From Streptomyces griseoruber (GTDB lineage Bacteria; Actinomycetota; Actinomycetes; Streptomycetales; Streptomycetaceae), in contig NZ_KQ948767.1 of the NCBI RefSeq assembly GCF_001514205.1, positions 62,001-126,000 of the forward strand: DNA of 64,000 nt, read 5' to 3'. The notes below the pieces were generated by a model. The model saw nothing but the letters and a program-made list of their open reading frames with translations. It did not search any database and had not been told where the DNA came from. How positions within the stretch are numbered: the stretch's first letter is position 1; each line of letters begins with the position of its first letter. Positions 52,527 to 61,353 of the stretch are shown piece after piece. The position numbers and the translations under genes were made by a program.

Positions 52527-52946
52527 ATGGCCGTTGAACTGCAGATCCTCGGGAGGGCCGTGAAGGCCGCCCAGTACCGCCAGCACCGGGCGCTCGACTC
52601 CCGGCTCGCGTCCGTCGGCAGCACGCTCGCGCAGTGGGACGCGCTGCGGGCGGTCGGCCGCGCGCCGGGCGCCAGCGCGCGGGAGCTGGCGGCGGCGACG
52701 TTCCAGAGCGAGCAGGCGTTCGGCACGCTCGCCGGACGCCTGGTGGCGCAGGGGCTGGTGGACCGGCGCCCCGGGCACGGCCGTCGTATCGAGCATCACC
52801 TCACTCCCGAGGGGAACCGGGTGCTGAAGGCCGGCCACGTGGTGGCGGACTCGGTGCTCGAGGAGTGCTTCGAGGGTCTGACGGAGCCGGAGCGAGCGGC
52901 GCTGCTGGGCTTGTTGCTCAAGATCGAGGGGCAGCCCGGGGGCTGA
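52527..52946 (+). CDS. MarR-family transcriptional regulator
   Basis: The 139-residue protein has the winged helix layout: SARELAAATFQSEQAFGTLA as helix-turn-helix, LVAQGLVDRRPGHGRRIEHH as the wing, and an N-terminal dimerisation helix (LGRAVKAAQYRQHRALDSRL). It starts at ATG 52527 just downstream of a 30-bp palindrome. Divergent pairing with a hydrolase is the standard MarR arrangement, so autorepression and control of the hydrolase are expected. No redox-sensing Cys is present in the helical core apart from one near the C-terminus. Confidence 0.9.
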   Translation: MAVELQILGRAVKAAQYRQHRALDSRLASVGSTLAQWDALRAVGRAPGASARELAAATFQSEQAFGTLAGRLVAQGLVDRRPGHGRRIEHHLTPEGNRVLKAGHVVADSVLEECFEGLTEPERAALLGLLLKIEGQPGG

Positions 52947-53089
52947 GGCGGGACCTGCGGCCGCCGGCGGTCGGGCGGCGCGACCCGACCGCGGGGTGTC
53001 CGTGCCGCTGTCCCGGCACCCCGGGCGATGTACGGAATTCCCGGTAGTGCAGCATCTGGTCAGGTACCGCCTGCCCGTGAGGGGACGTC

Positions 53090-53752
53090 ATGCGCTCGAC
53101 CCGCCGCCTTGCTCCGCCCGTGCTGCTCGCCTGCCTGCTCCTGGCGGGCTGTTCGCCGCTTGACGCATCGGGGCCGTCCTCGTCCGGCGCTTCGGCGCCG
53201 TCGGCGTCCGCGTCGGGTGCCGGAGGGGCGGGGAGGTCCATCGCGGTCGGCGCCGGTCCGCAGCGGAAGTACACGGTGCAGCGGCAGCCGGCCGCGGGCA
53301 GTTGCCACTACCGGTACGAGAAGGGGGAGCCGCTGGAGGACCCGGCGTGCACCCCGGGCGCGATCTCTCCGGCCGTGACGCAGGCCGATCTGAAGTCGAC
53401 GATATGCCGCAAGGGCGGCTACACCTCCGGCGTCCGGCCCTCCACCTACGTCACCGGCCAGGAGAAGAAGCTGAACGCCGCCTCCTACGGCTACACCGGC
53501 CGCATGGGGGACGCCGAGTACGACCACCTGATCAGCCTGCAGCTCGGCGGTGACCCCAACGACTACCGCAACCTGTGGGTGGAGCCGGCCGACCCCGGCC
53601 ACAAGAAGGGCTCGGGTGTCAACAACCTGAAGGACCCGGTGGAGACGAAGCTGCACACCGCGGTCTGCTCCGGCAGGGTCACTCTCGCGGCCGCGCAGAG
53701 CGCCATCGTCACGGACTGGACGACCGCGCTCAGCCGGCTCGGCCTCGGCTGA
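53090..53752 (+). CDS. lipoprotein with HNH-nuclease-like domain
   Basis: The 220-residue protein has a lipoprotein signal peptide with lipobox LLAGC (Cys21) and a Ser/Ala-rich linker. The C-terminal domain contains YDHLISLQLGGDPNDYRNLW (Asp145-His146), then NNLKDPVETKLH and VCSGRVTLAAAQSAI. This order matches the secreted HNH-like endonuclease family in which DH, the LGG-N loop and a later Lys/His build a metal site. Four further cysteines could form disulfides outside the cell. A surface-tethered nuclease for DNA scavenging or defence is plausible; activity is not shown. Confidence 0.75.
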   Translation: MRSTRRLAPPVLLACLLLAGCSPLDASGPSSSGASAPSASASGAGGAGRSIAVGAGPQRKYTVQRQPAAGSCHYRYEKGEPLEDPACTPGAISPAVTQADLKSTICRKGGYTSGVRPSTYVTGQEKKLNAASYGYTGRMGDAEYDHLISLQLGGDPNDYRNLWVEPADPGHKKGSGVNNLKDPVETKLHTAVCSGRVTLAAAQSAIVTDWTTALSRLGLG

Positions 53753-53914
53753 CCCGACCGCCATGCGCTGCCCTGTGCCGTTTCGGTGGCCAGGCGGGCG
53801 GGTGCGGAACCGGCGGTGTGCGTGGCGGCCGCTGTGCCTGCGCGCAGGTGCGGCCGCGGTCCGCGGTGAGCCGGGCCTCGTCCTCCAGGCCGGCCAAGAC
53901 CGCGGTCTTCGCGT

Positions 53915-54667
53915 TCACCGGCGGCGCAGCCGCCCGCTGATGGCCCTGCCGGTGCGGGCCAGGGCGTCCGCGAGCCGGTCCAGGCGGTGTGCGGGGTCGG
54001 TCACCACACACAGAGCCGCCACCGGGGTGCCGGCCGGGCCGTGCAGCGGTACCGCCGCACAGCAGACGCCCGGGACCACCTCCTCCCGGTCGTAGGCGAC
54101 ACCCCGGTCCCGGATCACCGCCGCTTCGGCCCTCCACGAGGCCGGTGACGGGCCCGGCGGAAGTCCGGCCGGTGCCCCGGCCACCAGCACCTTGCCCGCC
54201 GCGGTGAACCACGGCCACACCGCGTCGTCACAGAGGGGAGCAAGCGTGTTGTCGGTCGTGCAGACCGTCCAGTCGAGGACCAGCGTGCGCCCCTCGCTCA
54301 GCACACTCACCCCCACCATCGTGCCCGTGGCACGGGCCAGCCGACGGGCCGGCTCCCGAGCGGCGGAGCGCAGCCCGGAGTGCGGCTGCCATCCCTGCCC
54401 GAGGCGGAACATGCGCGGGCCCAGCCGGTAGCCGCGCCCGCGCCGCTCGACCGCACGCAGTCCCACCAGTTGATCCAGCAACCGGTGCGCGGTCGTCCTC
54501 GGCAGTCCGCACTCCGAGGCCAGCGTGCTCAGACCGGCCTCCTCCCGCCGCTGCACCACTTCCAGCAGTCTGAAGGCGCCCTCCAGGACGCTCCGCCCGC
54601 CGCCGTCCGGCGCGGAGACCGCCGTCGCCCTCGGTGTCGCTCCCCGTCGCCCGTTCAAGCCCCTCAC
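53915..54667 (-). CDS. IclR-family transcriptional regulator
   Basis: The 250-residue protein starts at GTG 54667 behind GGGGGG. The N-terminal winged helix is SVLEGAFRLLEVVQRREEAG, LSTLASECGLPRTTAHRLLD and ERRGRGYRLGPRMFRLG. The C-terminal GAF-like effector domain contains GTMVGVSVLSEGRTLVLDW, WPWFTAAGKVLVA and YDREEVVPGVCCAAVPL. The effector is unknown. The nearest genes are not obvious targets; its own upstream gap and the PASTA gene are candidates. The 162 bases between its end and the HNH lipoprotein gene contain no recognised feature. Confidence 0.88.
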   Translation of the reverse strand: MRGLNGRRGATPRATAVSAPDGGGRSVLEGAFRLLEVVQRREEAGLSTLASECGLPRTTAHRLLDQLVGLRAVERRGRGYRLGPRMFRLGQGWQPHSGLRSAAREPARRLARATGTMVGVSVLSEGRTLVLDWTVCTTDNTLAPLCDDAVWPWFTAAGKVLVAGAPAGLPPGPSPASWRAEAAVIRDRGVAYDREEVVPGVCCAAVPLHGPAGTPVAALCVVTDPAHRLDRLADALARTGRAISGRLRRR

Positions 54668-54781
54668 CGTTCCCCCCGGCGCACCCGACAAGTCCCTGCG
54701 AGGATGCCGCGCGCCGCGAGACGGAACATGAGCAGTAGCTACTCAAAGCGTCGGTTGCCGAGTCCCGGCGGGGTCACCGGA

Positions 54782-55474
54782 TCACTTGCACTCGGCGGGC
54801 GGCGTGGGCCTCCTTCCGAGGGTGATCGAGACGGGCGATCCCGGCAGCAGTACGGTGCCCGCGCCCGGACTCTGCGACCTGACCCGGTTGACGCTCTCGC
54901 AGTCGACGACGCTGCCCACACCGCCGAGCACATATCCGGCAGCCGCGAGTGCCGAGGTGGCCTGTGCCTGGGTGTCACCCCGTACGTCGGGGACGGTCGT
55001 GACGCCGGTGACCGACGCCGAGACGGAGGCCAGGCTCCTGCTGAATCCGGTGTCCGACGACAGGTCGACCACCGTGACGTCCCAACCGACGGTCCCGGGC
55101 CGGTCGATGAACACCGTCCGCGATCCGCCGCCGACCGGGAAGCTCGTGGTGGAGGGGTTGAAGCCCGGTCCACTGATCACCAGCGCGTCCTCGGCCGTGT
55201 TGTTCACGCAGTCCGCGCTCCACTGCACCAGGGCGTTGTGCCCGTAGACGACGGGTGAGGGTGTCACGGACACCGTGGCGGTCGCGGTGACCGCGCAGTT
55301 CAGTCCGGGATCGTCCGCGTAGGCGGGTGTCACGGCGAAGGCGGTGGCCACCAGCGCCGCCACGACCAGCACCACGGCCTTGGGCGCGCCCGCCGCGCGG
55401 GCCGCCCGCCTGCGCAGCCCGGCGGCCGCCCCGGCGAACACGTGGCGACGCGTTGGCATTGCCGCTTCTCTCAT
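54782..55474 (-). CDS. secreted PASTA-domain protein
   Basis: The 230-residue protein starts at ATG 55474 behind AAGGGGGA. A signal sequence with a basic start and AVVLVVAALVATAFAVTPAY is followed by an Ig-like beta domain (CAVTATATVSVTPSPVVYGH, DCVNNTAEDALVISGPGF). A PASTA domain ends the protein (VTTVPDVRGDTQAQATSALA, QSPGAGTVLLPGSPVSITLG). PASTA domains bind peptidoglycan fragments or beta-lactams and are usually attached to Ser/Thr kinases or penicillin-binding proteins. Here the domain is alone on a small exported protein, so a cell-wall binding role is likely. Confidence 0.8.
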   Translation of the reverse strand: MREAAMPTRRHVFAGAAAGLRRRAARAAGAPKAVVLVVAALVATAFAVTPAYADDPGLNCAVTATATVSVTPSPVVYGHNALVQWSADCVNNTAEDALVISGPGFNPSTTSFPVGGGSRTVFIDRPGTVGWDVTVVDLSSDTGFSRSLASVSASVTGVTTVPDVRGDTQAQATSALAAAGYVLGGVGSVVDCESVNRVRSQSPGAGTVLLPGSPVSITLGRRPTPPAECK

Positions 55475-55587
55475 CGGTCCCCCTTGTGCTTCTTCTCTGT
55501 GTGTCGAGTGGCCAGCATGGGGGGCTGTCGCGCGGCTGTCGCTCAAGGGTCCGCTCAACGGAACAACCGCACGTGGGCGGAGGACTC

Positions 55588-56172
55588 TCACACGGGAGCG
55601 GAGCTGTCGCCCGGGGGCCGCCGGAGCAGATGCAGACAGATGACCATGGCGATGAAGGTCTGCCGTTCGGAGGTGTCCAGGCGTGGGGTCGTTTCGACGA
55701 CGTACTGCTGCAACCCCAGCCACCGGTCGACCGTGCTCACCGTGACACGACCGAGGCTCTCCGGCTCCGGGGTCCGCAGCGGATCGGTCTCCGTGAGCTG
55801 CCACTCGATCGCGAGGTGAGCCAGCCGCGTCAGGAAGAGCGGGCGGCTCCGTTCCGTGCGGAAGCCCAGCTGCCGGGTCTTGACCAGTCGGGAGGGACGG
55901 ACGCGGCCGACCTCGTGGTCCTCGGCGTCGATGAGGTGGAAGCGCACCGGGCCCATGGAGGCGAACCCGGCGTGCTTCTTGACGCGGACGATGAACTCGC
56001 CGGACACATGGGCCAGGAGGAAGTCCGTGTCGTCGGTGTTCGTCACCTCTGCGAGCGGTGTCCCCTCCACGGTGGACACGGTCAGTTCGGGGCCCCTGTA
56101 ACGGCGCCACCACGAACGCTTCGGCTGCCTCACCACGACGGCCGTCAGCTCGGACAGGTCGGGCTCCGTCAT
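55588..56172 (-). CDS. conserved hypothetical protein, LURP/scramblase-like beta domain
   Basis: The 194-residue protein starts at ATG 56172 behind GGGGAGGATG. Its strand pattern (FLLAHVSGEFIVRVKK, GPVRFHLIDAEDHEVGRV, RSRPLFLTRLAHLAIEW) resembles the phospholipid scramblase/LURP-one-like fold seen in Streptomyces hypothetical proteins. It ends in a helix (SERQTFIAMVICLHLLRR). There is no signal peptide. The function is unknown and the fold assignment is tentative. It lies 113 bases from the PASTA gene on the same strand and may share its promoter. Confidence 0.6.
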   Translation of the reverse strand: MTEPDLSELTAVVVRQPKRSWWRRYRGPELTVSTVEGTPLAEVTNTDDTDFLLAHVSGEFIVRVKKHAGFASMGPVRFHLIDAEDHEVGRVRPSRLVKTRQLGFRTERSRPLFLTRLAHLAIEWQLTETDPLRTPEPESLGRVTVSTVDRWLGLQQYVVETTPRLDTSERQTFIAMVICLHLLRRPPGDSSAPV

Positions 56173-56585
56173 CGGTCATCCTCCCCGCCGTGGCTTCCCC
56201 CTCGACCGACCACGCCCACTGTGACCGAGAACTCCTCGGTTTCCCATCCCTCCGACACGTGTCGAGGCCACACGATCCCGCTCGGGACGATGCCCCGGAA
56301 CCCGACCGGCTCAGCGCGCGAGTCTGCGGGTGCCTCCCTTGCTCCTGCCGCCGTGCGGGGTGGCCCGCCGGATGATCTCGTCGAGGGGGAGCGTCATGAC
56401 CGTGCGTGCATGTCGGATATGCGCACCCATGGGCAGCTGAACGAGCCCCCTGCTAGATCACGTTCGAAGGAGAAGGCATCTCATGTGATGAAAATGTGTG
56501 CACACTGCTTAGATTCTGGATTTTCCATGGAGCTCCGAAGCCGGCCGAAAACAGAAGCCGTTGGTGAGGAGCCCGCGGTCCGGGC
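56173..56585. other. intergenic gap, partly AT-rich
   Basis: No gene is supported. Bases 56455-56540 are clearly less GC-rich than the rest of the window. A GAGCCCG/CGGGCTC hairpin at 56569-56587 overlaps the stop of the following minus-strand gene and may be its terminator. I see nothing else. Confidence 0.4.
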
Positions 56586-57245
56586 TCAGACGGCCATCGC
56601 CTCCTGGAGCCAGCGGGAGACCCGGTACGGCAGCCACCACGCCAGCTCGCCGACCCGCAGGACGAGGTGCTCGGCCGTGAACTCCGCCAGGACGTCCGCG
56701 GGTACGTCGGTGTGGTGCGCACCCGGGCCGAGCAGGGCGATGGCCTCCCGGTACCGGGGCTCGTCGGCGGTGAAGCGGCGCAGATCCCCCCAGCGGCGGT
56801 CACGGATCTGGACGAACCCCGGCCCCTGGCGCCAGACGAGCTTGCACAGGTAGTGCCGGGTCCGCCAGGCGTGCAGTGCCTCCTCCGCGCCCTCGAGTCC
56901 GGTGATCGAGCGGGGCGGCTGGAGGTGGGACAGCACCTTCCACTGGTCGGCGGCGGTCCGGGGGGAGAGCCGGAGGTCCCAGTCGACGGAGACGGCGCGT
57001 GCGGTGAGATCGCGGACCAGACACAGCCGGTCGACGGCCCGGCGGTGCGCCGCGGGATCGTCGGTGGACACGTCAACGGTCCTGTCGAGTTCGGCGTGGC
57101 GCACGCCGAGCTCCCAGAGGCGGTCGGCCTCCTGGCTCTGCGGGGTCACCGGGAGGGACCCCAGGGACATGCCCGGCAGATGACGGGCCTGCGGGTCGAG
57201 GTCGCGCCAGGCGGATATCGCGAGGTCCGGTGCGGTGGTGGTCAT
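56586..57245 (-). CDS. DUF5825-like RiPP-cluster protein
   Basis: The 219-residue protein starts at ATG 57245, 58 bases after the radical SAM gene stop. It contains WDLRLSPRTAADQWKVLSHL, HYLCKLVWRQGPGFVQIRDR and EHLVLRVGELAWWLPYRVSR. This resembles DUF5825 proteins, which accompany radical SAM C-methyltransferases in actinobacterial RiPP clusters. That family link is from memory. No catalytic motif is obvious. Possible roles are recognition of the precursor leader or a second modification. It is the last gene of the minus-strand RiPP unit. Confidence 0.7.
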   Translation of the reverse strand: MTTTAPDLAISAWRDLDPQARHLPGMSLGSLPVTPQSQEADRLWELGVRHAELDRTVDVSTDDPAAHRRAVDRLCLVRDLTARAVSVDWDLRLSPRTAADQWKVLSHLQPPRSITGLEGAEEALHAWRTRHYLCKLVWRQGPGFVQIRDRRWGDLRRFTADEPRYREAIALLGPGAHHTDVPADVLAEFTAEHLVLRVGELAWWLPYRVSRWLQEAMAV

Positions 57246-57303
57246 GGGCGGTCCTTCGTGCGGGTCGGAGGGGCGGGCGGCCAACGGGTGGGAGGACCGG
57301 CGC

Positions 57304-59238
57304 TCAGGACGGAACGGGCGCGGGCTCGGGTGCCGCCGCGGTCCGGGCGTGGGTGTGGCGCATGTAGTCCAGCCGCAGCAGGTCCTGGTTCACGGCGGCG
57401 GGGGCGAGGTGCACGTACTGGCCCGCGTCGGTGAACACCACGCCCTGGGCGACCCACTCCTCGAGAAGGGTGTCGAGATCCTGCGGGGTGCACCGCGCTC
57501 CCCCGGGCGAGCCGGCGGCCGAGGTCAGCTTGCGGTGCAGCGCGACGACCGTGTGGGGCTGGTCCAGGAGCCGGAAGACCGCAGTCTCGAACGGATCGGT
57601 GAGCTGCATGGTCCGCCAGCCGAACGACGGCCGCCTGCTGACCAGCACGATCCGGTCACCCAGGTCGGTGTGGGTGAGGCGGGCGTCGGCGTGGTGCTTC
57701 TTCCAGGCGGCGATGGCGTCGTTGAGGAGGGTCACCGTCGGCTCGGCGATCCCGCGCTCCGGGGCCTGGAAGACATAGGCCAGGTCGTACAGCTCCGCCT
57801 CGGGAAGGTCGTACGTGAACAGGTAGTGCTCCTCGGGCCGCAGCCCGGTGAACCCGAGTTCGGGGCGCTTGAAGTACGGGCTGAAGCGTTCGATGGCGAT
57901 ACGCGCGGACAGGTCGACCGGCGGGTTGAGGTGTTCCAGGGCGGGGAGCTGGCGGATGACGGGTTCGTAGTCCTGCGCGGTCTCCCCGGGGAAGCCGTGC
58001 AGATAGTTCCACGACACCGACAGCCCGGTCTCCGCCGCGTCGCGGAGCATACGGACGTTCTGGCAGCCGCTGACCCCCTTGTCCATGAGGTCGAGGACGC
58101 GGCTGTTGAGGCTCTCGATACCGGGCTGGACGTAGATGAGCCCGGCGTCCGCCAGCACCTGCAGCTGCGGGCGCCGCATGTTGGCCTTGATCTCGATGTG
58201 CATGCGCAGGTCGTAGCCGCTGTCGATGATCCGGGGCAGCACGGTGGACAGGTAGCGCATGTCGAGGATGTTGTCGACGACGTACATGTCGAGCACCTGG
58301 TGGCGCTCCGCCAGTTCCATGATCTCCCGGTAGAAGGTGTCGGGGCTCTTGCTGCGGAACTCCATGAAGGAGCCGTTCAGACCGCAGAACGTGCAGTGGT
58401 GCTTCTCCCCCCACCAGCAGCCGCGCGCGCCCTCGACGACCAGCTTCGGCTCCACCCAGTTGCGCGCCACGGAGGCGGCGAGACGCTCGAAGTAACCGCT
58501 GTAGTCGGGCGGCAGGATCGCCGCCGGCGGCAGCGGCCCGGTCGGCATCGGATTGGCCGTGTGCGGGGAGTCCGGTGTGCGGTGGCACAGCCCCGGGATC
58601 GCGGCGGCGGCGGCCGGGTCGCCGTCCCGCAGCGCGGTCAGCAGCCGGGGGAAGGCGTCCTCGCCCTCGCCGCGGACCACGTAGTCCACGAAGGGGAAGT
58701 TGCGATGGACGGCGGCACCCTGCTCGGCGTCGCAGTTGGCCCCGCCCATGACGGTCACGATGTGCGGGGCGAGGTCCTTGATCCGCCGGGCCGCCGCGAG
58801 CGCCGCGGTGTTCTGCTGGAAGGTGGAGGTGAACCCGACCACGTCGGGCTCCAGCTCGACGACGCGGCGGGCCACCTCGGTGACGAACTCGGGCACGAGG
58901 CGATGCAGTTCCCGGGTCATGCGCATCCGGGACCGGCGCAGCTTCGAGGCCATCACCTCGGCGAACTCCGAGTCCCTCCACTCGGGGTCGTCGTAGAGCG
59001 CCGAGGAGAACACCCAGTCGCCGCAGCCGAGGAAGTAGGAGGAGAGGGCGTAGTACTCGTAGTCCTCGGCGGTGAACTCGGTGCGGCTCGTGATCCAGTC
59101 GGTGAACTCCAGATTGGCGTGCAGCACCTCGCACGTCGCTCCCCGGACGTGTGCGTCGACGCTTCGTTTGAGGATGCCGAGCGCCAGTGAGGGCAGGTCG
59201 ATCGGGGACCAGGGCATGTTGACGAGAAGAACGCGCAC
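57304..59238 (-). CDS. B12-binding radical SAM RiPP maturase (C-methyltransferase type)
   Basis: The 644-residue protein starts at GTG 59238 behind AAGGAG. Residues 1-200 form a B12-binding Rossmann domain (VRVLLVNMPWSPIDLPSLAL, VVGFTSTFQQNT, VTVMGGANCD, VDYVVRGEGEDAFPRLL). The radical SAM domain follows with an unusual CX7CX2C cluster motif, GCWWGEKHHCTFCGLNG (Cys274, Cys282, Cys285), then DMYVVDNILDMRYL and YVQPGIESLN. The C-terminus carries a small peptide-binding-like region. This matches the ribosomal-peptide maturation radical SAM protein 1 group, several of which methylate unactivated carbons. The substrate is presumably the 40-residue peptide encoded just upstream. Confidence 0.9.
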   Translation of the reverse strand: MRVLLVNMPWSPIDLPSLALGILKRSVDAHVRGATCEVLHANLEFTDWITSRTEFTAEDYEYYALSSYFLGCGDWVFSSALYDDPEWRDSEFAEVMASKLRRSRMRMTRELHRLVPEFVTEVARRVVELEPDVVGFTSTFQQNTAALAAARRIKDLAPHIVTVMGGANCDAEQGAAVHRNFPFVDYVVRGEGEDAFPRLLTALRDGDPAAAAAIPGLCHRTPDSPHTANPMPTGPLPPAAILPPDYSGYFERLAASVARNWVEPKLVVEGARGCWWGEKHHCTFCGLNGSFMEFRSKSPDTFYREIMELAERHQVLDMYVVDNILDMRYLSTVLPRIIDSGYDLRMHIEIKANMRRPQLQVLADAGLIYVQPGIESLNSRVLDLMDKGVSGCQNVRMLRDAAETGLSVSWNYLHGFPGETAQDYEPVIRQLPALEHLNPPVDLSARIAIERFSPYFKRPELGFTGLRPEEHYLFTYDLPEAELYDLAYVFQAPERGIAEPTVTLLNDAIAAWKKHHADARLTHTDLGDRIVLVSRRPSFGWRTMQLTDPFETAVFRLLDQPHTVVALHRKLTSAAGSPGGARCTPQDLDTLLEEWVAQGVVFTDAGQYVHLAPAAVNQDLLRLDYMRHTHARTAAAPEPAPVPS

Positions 59239-59292
59239 GGTGGGCTCCTTGCGCACGAGCGGCGGGCGGGACGGGAGACGCGGAGGGAGGGA

Positions 59293-59330
59293 GGCCCGGC
59301 CGGCCCCTGTCGGGGCGGGCCGGCCGGGCC
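59293..59330 (-). terminator. hairpin between precursor and maturase (14-bp stem)
   Basis: GGCCCGGCCGGCCC (59293-59306) pairs perfectly with 59317-59330 around a ten-base loop. It starts six bases after the precursor stop and lies before the maturase start. Such partial terminators let the precursor message outnumber the enzyme message and also protect its 3' end. Confidence 0.75.
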
Positions 59331-59335
59331 GTGGG

Positions 59336-59458
59336 TCACTCCTCGTCGTCGCTCTCGGCGGCGTTGCGGAAGGGGATGGTGATGGTGATGCCGATGCCCG
59401 GCTTGCGGTTCTCCTCGTCGCCGGCGAGCGGGTCGTTGTGGATGATGTCCTTCTGCAC
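59336..59458 (-). CDS. RiPP precursor peptide (40 residues)
   Basis: A GTG at 59458 is preceded by an excellent ribosome binding site (GAAGGAGG, seven bases away). The peptide begins VQKDIIHNDPLAGDEENRKP, continues GIGITITIPFRNAAESDDEE and stops at 59336. The centre is rich in Ile and Thr (GIGITITIPF), the kind of aliphatic block a radical SAM C-methyltransferase could modify, and the end is acidic. There is no Cys, so lanthionine or thiazole chemistry is excluded. Two strong hairpins bracket the gene. Which part is core and which is leader cannot be decided by sequence alone. Confidence 0.8.
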   Translation of the reverse strand: MQKDIIHNDPLAGDEENRKPGIGITITIPFRNAAESDDEE

Positions 59459-59517
59459 GGTCGTCCTCCTTCTCGGGTTCACGGTGTGCTTCTCCGAACG
59501 GGTGGTGCTGTGCGCGA

Positions 59518-59549
59518 CCCGGTCCCGCTGTGTCGTCAGCGGGACCGGG
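59518..59549 (-). terminator. hairpin at the end of the peptidase gene, upstream of the precursor
   Basis: CCCGGTCCCGCTG (59518-59530) and CAGCGGGACCGGG (59537-59549) form a perfect 13-bp stem with loop TGTCGT. The second arm lies in the last codons of the S9 peptidase gene. It should limit read-through from the transporter-peptidase unit, so the precursor probably has its own promoter in 59459-59517. Confidence 0.65.
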
Positions 59550-61353
59550 GTCCGCCCGGACGTGCCGGGGGACGCGAGGGGGCGCCGGGCGCCGGTGCGG
59601 GCAACTGCCGGCTCAGGAAGGTCAGGGAGCGGCGCAGGACCGCGACGTGCGCCGCACCGTCGTAGCCGTCGTGTCCGGTGTCGAGCCACATCTGCTCGTG
59701 GGGCACGCCCGCCGCGGTCAGCGCGTCGAGGTAGCTGCGGATCTGTTCGGGCGGGCACTTGACGTCCTGGTCCGCGCCGACCACGAGCAGGGGAGCCGTC
59801 ACGTCCGCCGCGTAGGTGAGGGGCGAGCTGTCGGCGTAACGTTCCGGCACCTGTTCCGGAGTGCCGCCGAACCAGCGGATGTCCAGGGCGCGCAGCGCGG
59901 GCGTGGTCATCCGGTGGGCGCTCACCCAGTCGGCCACGGGCTTCACCGCGACACCGGCCTGCCACAGCCCCGGACGGGTACCGAGGGCGAGGAGCACGAG
60001 ATACGCCCCCCAGGACACCCCCCACAGAGCCGTCGCCCGGTCGTCGACGAGCCCGCGGCCGACCAGGTCGGCCCGTACCGCGGCCAGGTCGTCCACCTGG
60101 GGGTGGCCGACACCCCGCGCGAAGGCGCGCCGCCACCGGGGGCCGTAGCCGGTCGAGCCGCGGTAGTTGACGCGTGCGACGGCATAGCCGGAGGCCACCA
60201 GCGAGTGCACCGTGGCGTCGTAGGCGTCCCGGTCGTGGTCGGCGGGCCCGCCGTGCACCAGGAACACGGCCGGCGGCGGAACCGGGTGGGCGCGGTCGGC
60301 CCGGTCGTCGTCGGGGCGCGGCAGGCTGAGCAGGGTGTGCACCGGGCCGTCCGGCGTCGGGGTCCACAGATCGGTGTGCCGCCCGGGCACCCGCGGAAGG
60401 AGGCCGGGCACCGGCAGGGCGACTCCGTCCGTCGCGCGGGCCACGGGCGGGTGGGCGGTGTCGGTCCACAGGTAGTGCAGCCCGCCGCCCGGACGCGGGG
60501 CGGCGTCCAGCAGGCTGCCGGCCGGAGTGGGGACGACGTGGCGGGTACGGCGGTGCGGGGACACCCTGTGCAGCAGCGAGCGGCCGTGGCGCTCCTGGCG
60601 GACCAGCACCTCGTCGGTGTCGGGGTACCAGCGTGCGGTGATCTCCGTGTCGAAGGCGCACCAGGAGTGGGAGACCAGTCCGTGGCGCTCCGTCCAGGTC
60701 GCCAGGTGGTAGCGGTCCTCCAGCTCGTGCACCAGGAGCAGCTCGGACCGGCCGGGGCGGGGCGAGAAGCCGCGGCACCAGAATCCGCCGCCCGTGGTGC
60801 CGGGCCGGGGCAGCGTGGCGACGAGCCGGCCCGTGGGGGTGACGACGCTGACGGTCGCGGCGCCGTCGGACACGGTCGTGAGGGCCACCAGGTCGCCTTC
60901 CGGTGTGATGCCGCCCAGCCGGACCTCCCCGGTGGTGCCGAGGATCTCGCGCGGGGCGCGGCCCCGCCGTCCCACCAGCACGCTCGTGCCGCCGTGCCGG
61001 GTCGCGAGCGCCGCGGCGACCGTTCCGTCGGCCGCCACCGCCAGACCGCGCGGCAGCCCGGCCGGAGCGCCCGGCAGACCGGGCAGCCGGCAGCCCCCGT
61101 CGAACGCCTGGAACCACCAGTGCCCTCGCCCCTGCGCGTCCTCGTCGAACCACCAGACGTATCCGTCGGCGTCGAGGGCGCAGTGCACCGTGCCCTGGGG
61201 CCGGTCGGTGACCTGCCGGGTGGTCCGGGTGGCCGCGTCCCAGGTGAACACCTCGCAGCGGCCGTCGGCGTCGGCCGTCAGGACCATACGGCGGACGTCG
61301 CTCGGGCACGCTTCCGGAAGGGCGCCGAGGAAGACCTTGAAGCCGTCACCCAC
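59536..61353 (-). CDS. S9-family prolyl oligopeptidase-like serine peptidase
   Basis: The 605-residue protein starts at GTG 61353 behind GGGAGGGGAG and overlaps the transporter stop by eight bases. Residues 1-340 form a beta-propeller (CEVFTWDAATRTTRQVTDRP, RFSVHGTS-like repeats of about 50 residues). Residues 350-590 form an alpha/beta hydrolase with VFLVHGGPADHDRD, ALWGVSWGAYLVLLAL (nucleophile Ser), VVGADQDVKCPPEQ (Asp) and TGHDGYDGAAH (His). The propeller restricts substrates to short peptides. In a RiPP locus it is the natural candidate for leader removal or trimming. No signal peptide is seen, so it is cytoplasmic. Confidence 0.85.
   Translation of the reverse strand: MGDGFKVFLGALPEACPSDVRRMVLTADADGRCEVFTWDAATRTTRQVTDRPQGTVHCALDADGYVWWFDEDAQGRGHWWFQAFDGGCRLPGLPGAPAGLPRGLAVAADGTVAAALATRHGGTSVLVGRRGRAPREILGTTGEVRLGGITPEGDLVALTTVSDGAATVSVVTPTGRLVATLPRPGTTGGGFWCRGFSPRPGRSELLLVHELEDRYHLATWTERHGLVSHSWCAFDTEITARWYPDTDEVLVRQERHGRSLLHRVSPHRRTRHVVPTPAGSLLDAAPRPGGGLHYLWTDTAHPPVARATDGVALPVPGLLPRVPGRHTDLWTPTPDGPVHTLLSLPRPDDDRADRAHPVPPPAVFLVHGGPADHDRDAYDATVHSLVASGYAVARVNYRGSTGYGPRWRRAFARGVGHPQVDDLAAVRADLVGRGLVDDRATALWGVSWGAYLVLLALGTRPGLWQAGVAVKPVADWVSAHRMTTPALRALDIRWFGGTPEQVPERYADSSPLTYAADVTAPLLVVGADQDVKCPPEQIRSYLDALTAAGVPHEQMWLDTGHDGYDGAAHVAVLRRSLTFLSRQLPAPAPGAPSRPPARPGGPRSR

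Noticed and set aside
53753..53914. Small minus-strand stretch reading VNAKTAVLAGLEDEAR as a gene remnant
   Set aside because: Too short and without a start or known family; recorded only as a gap between the HNH lipoprotein and IclR genes.
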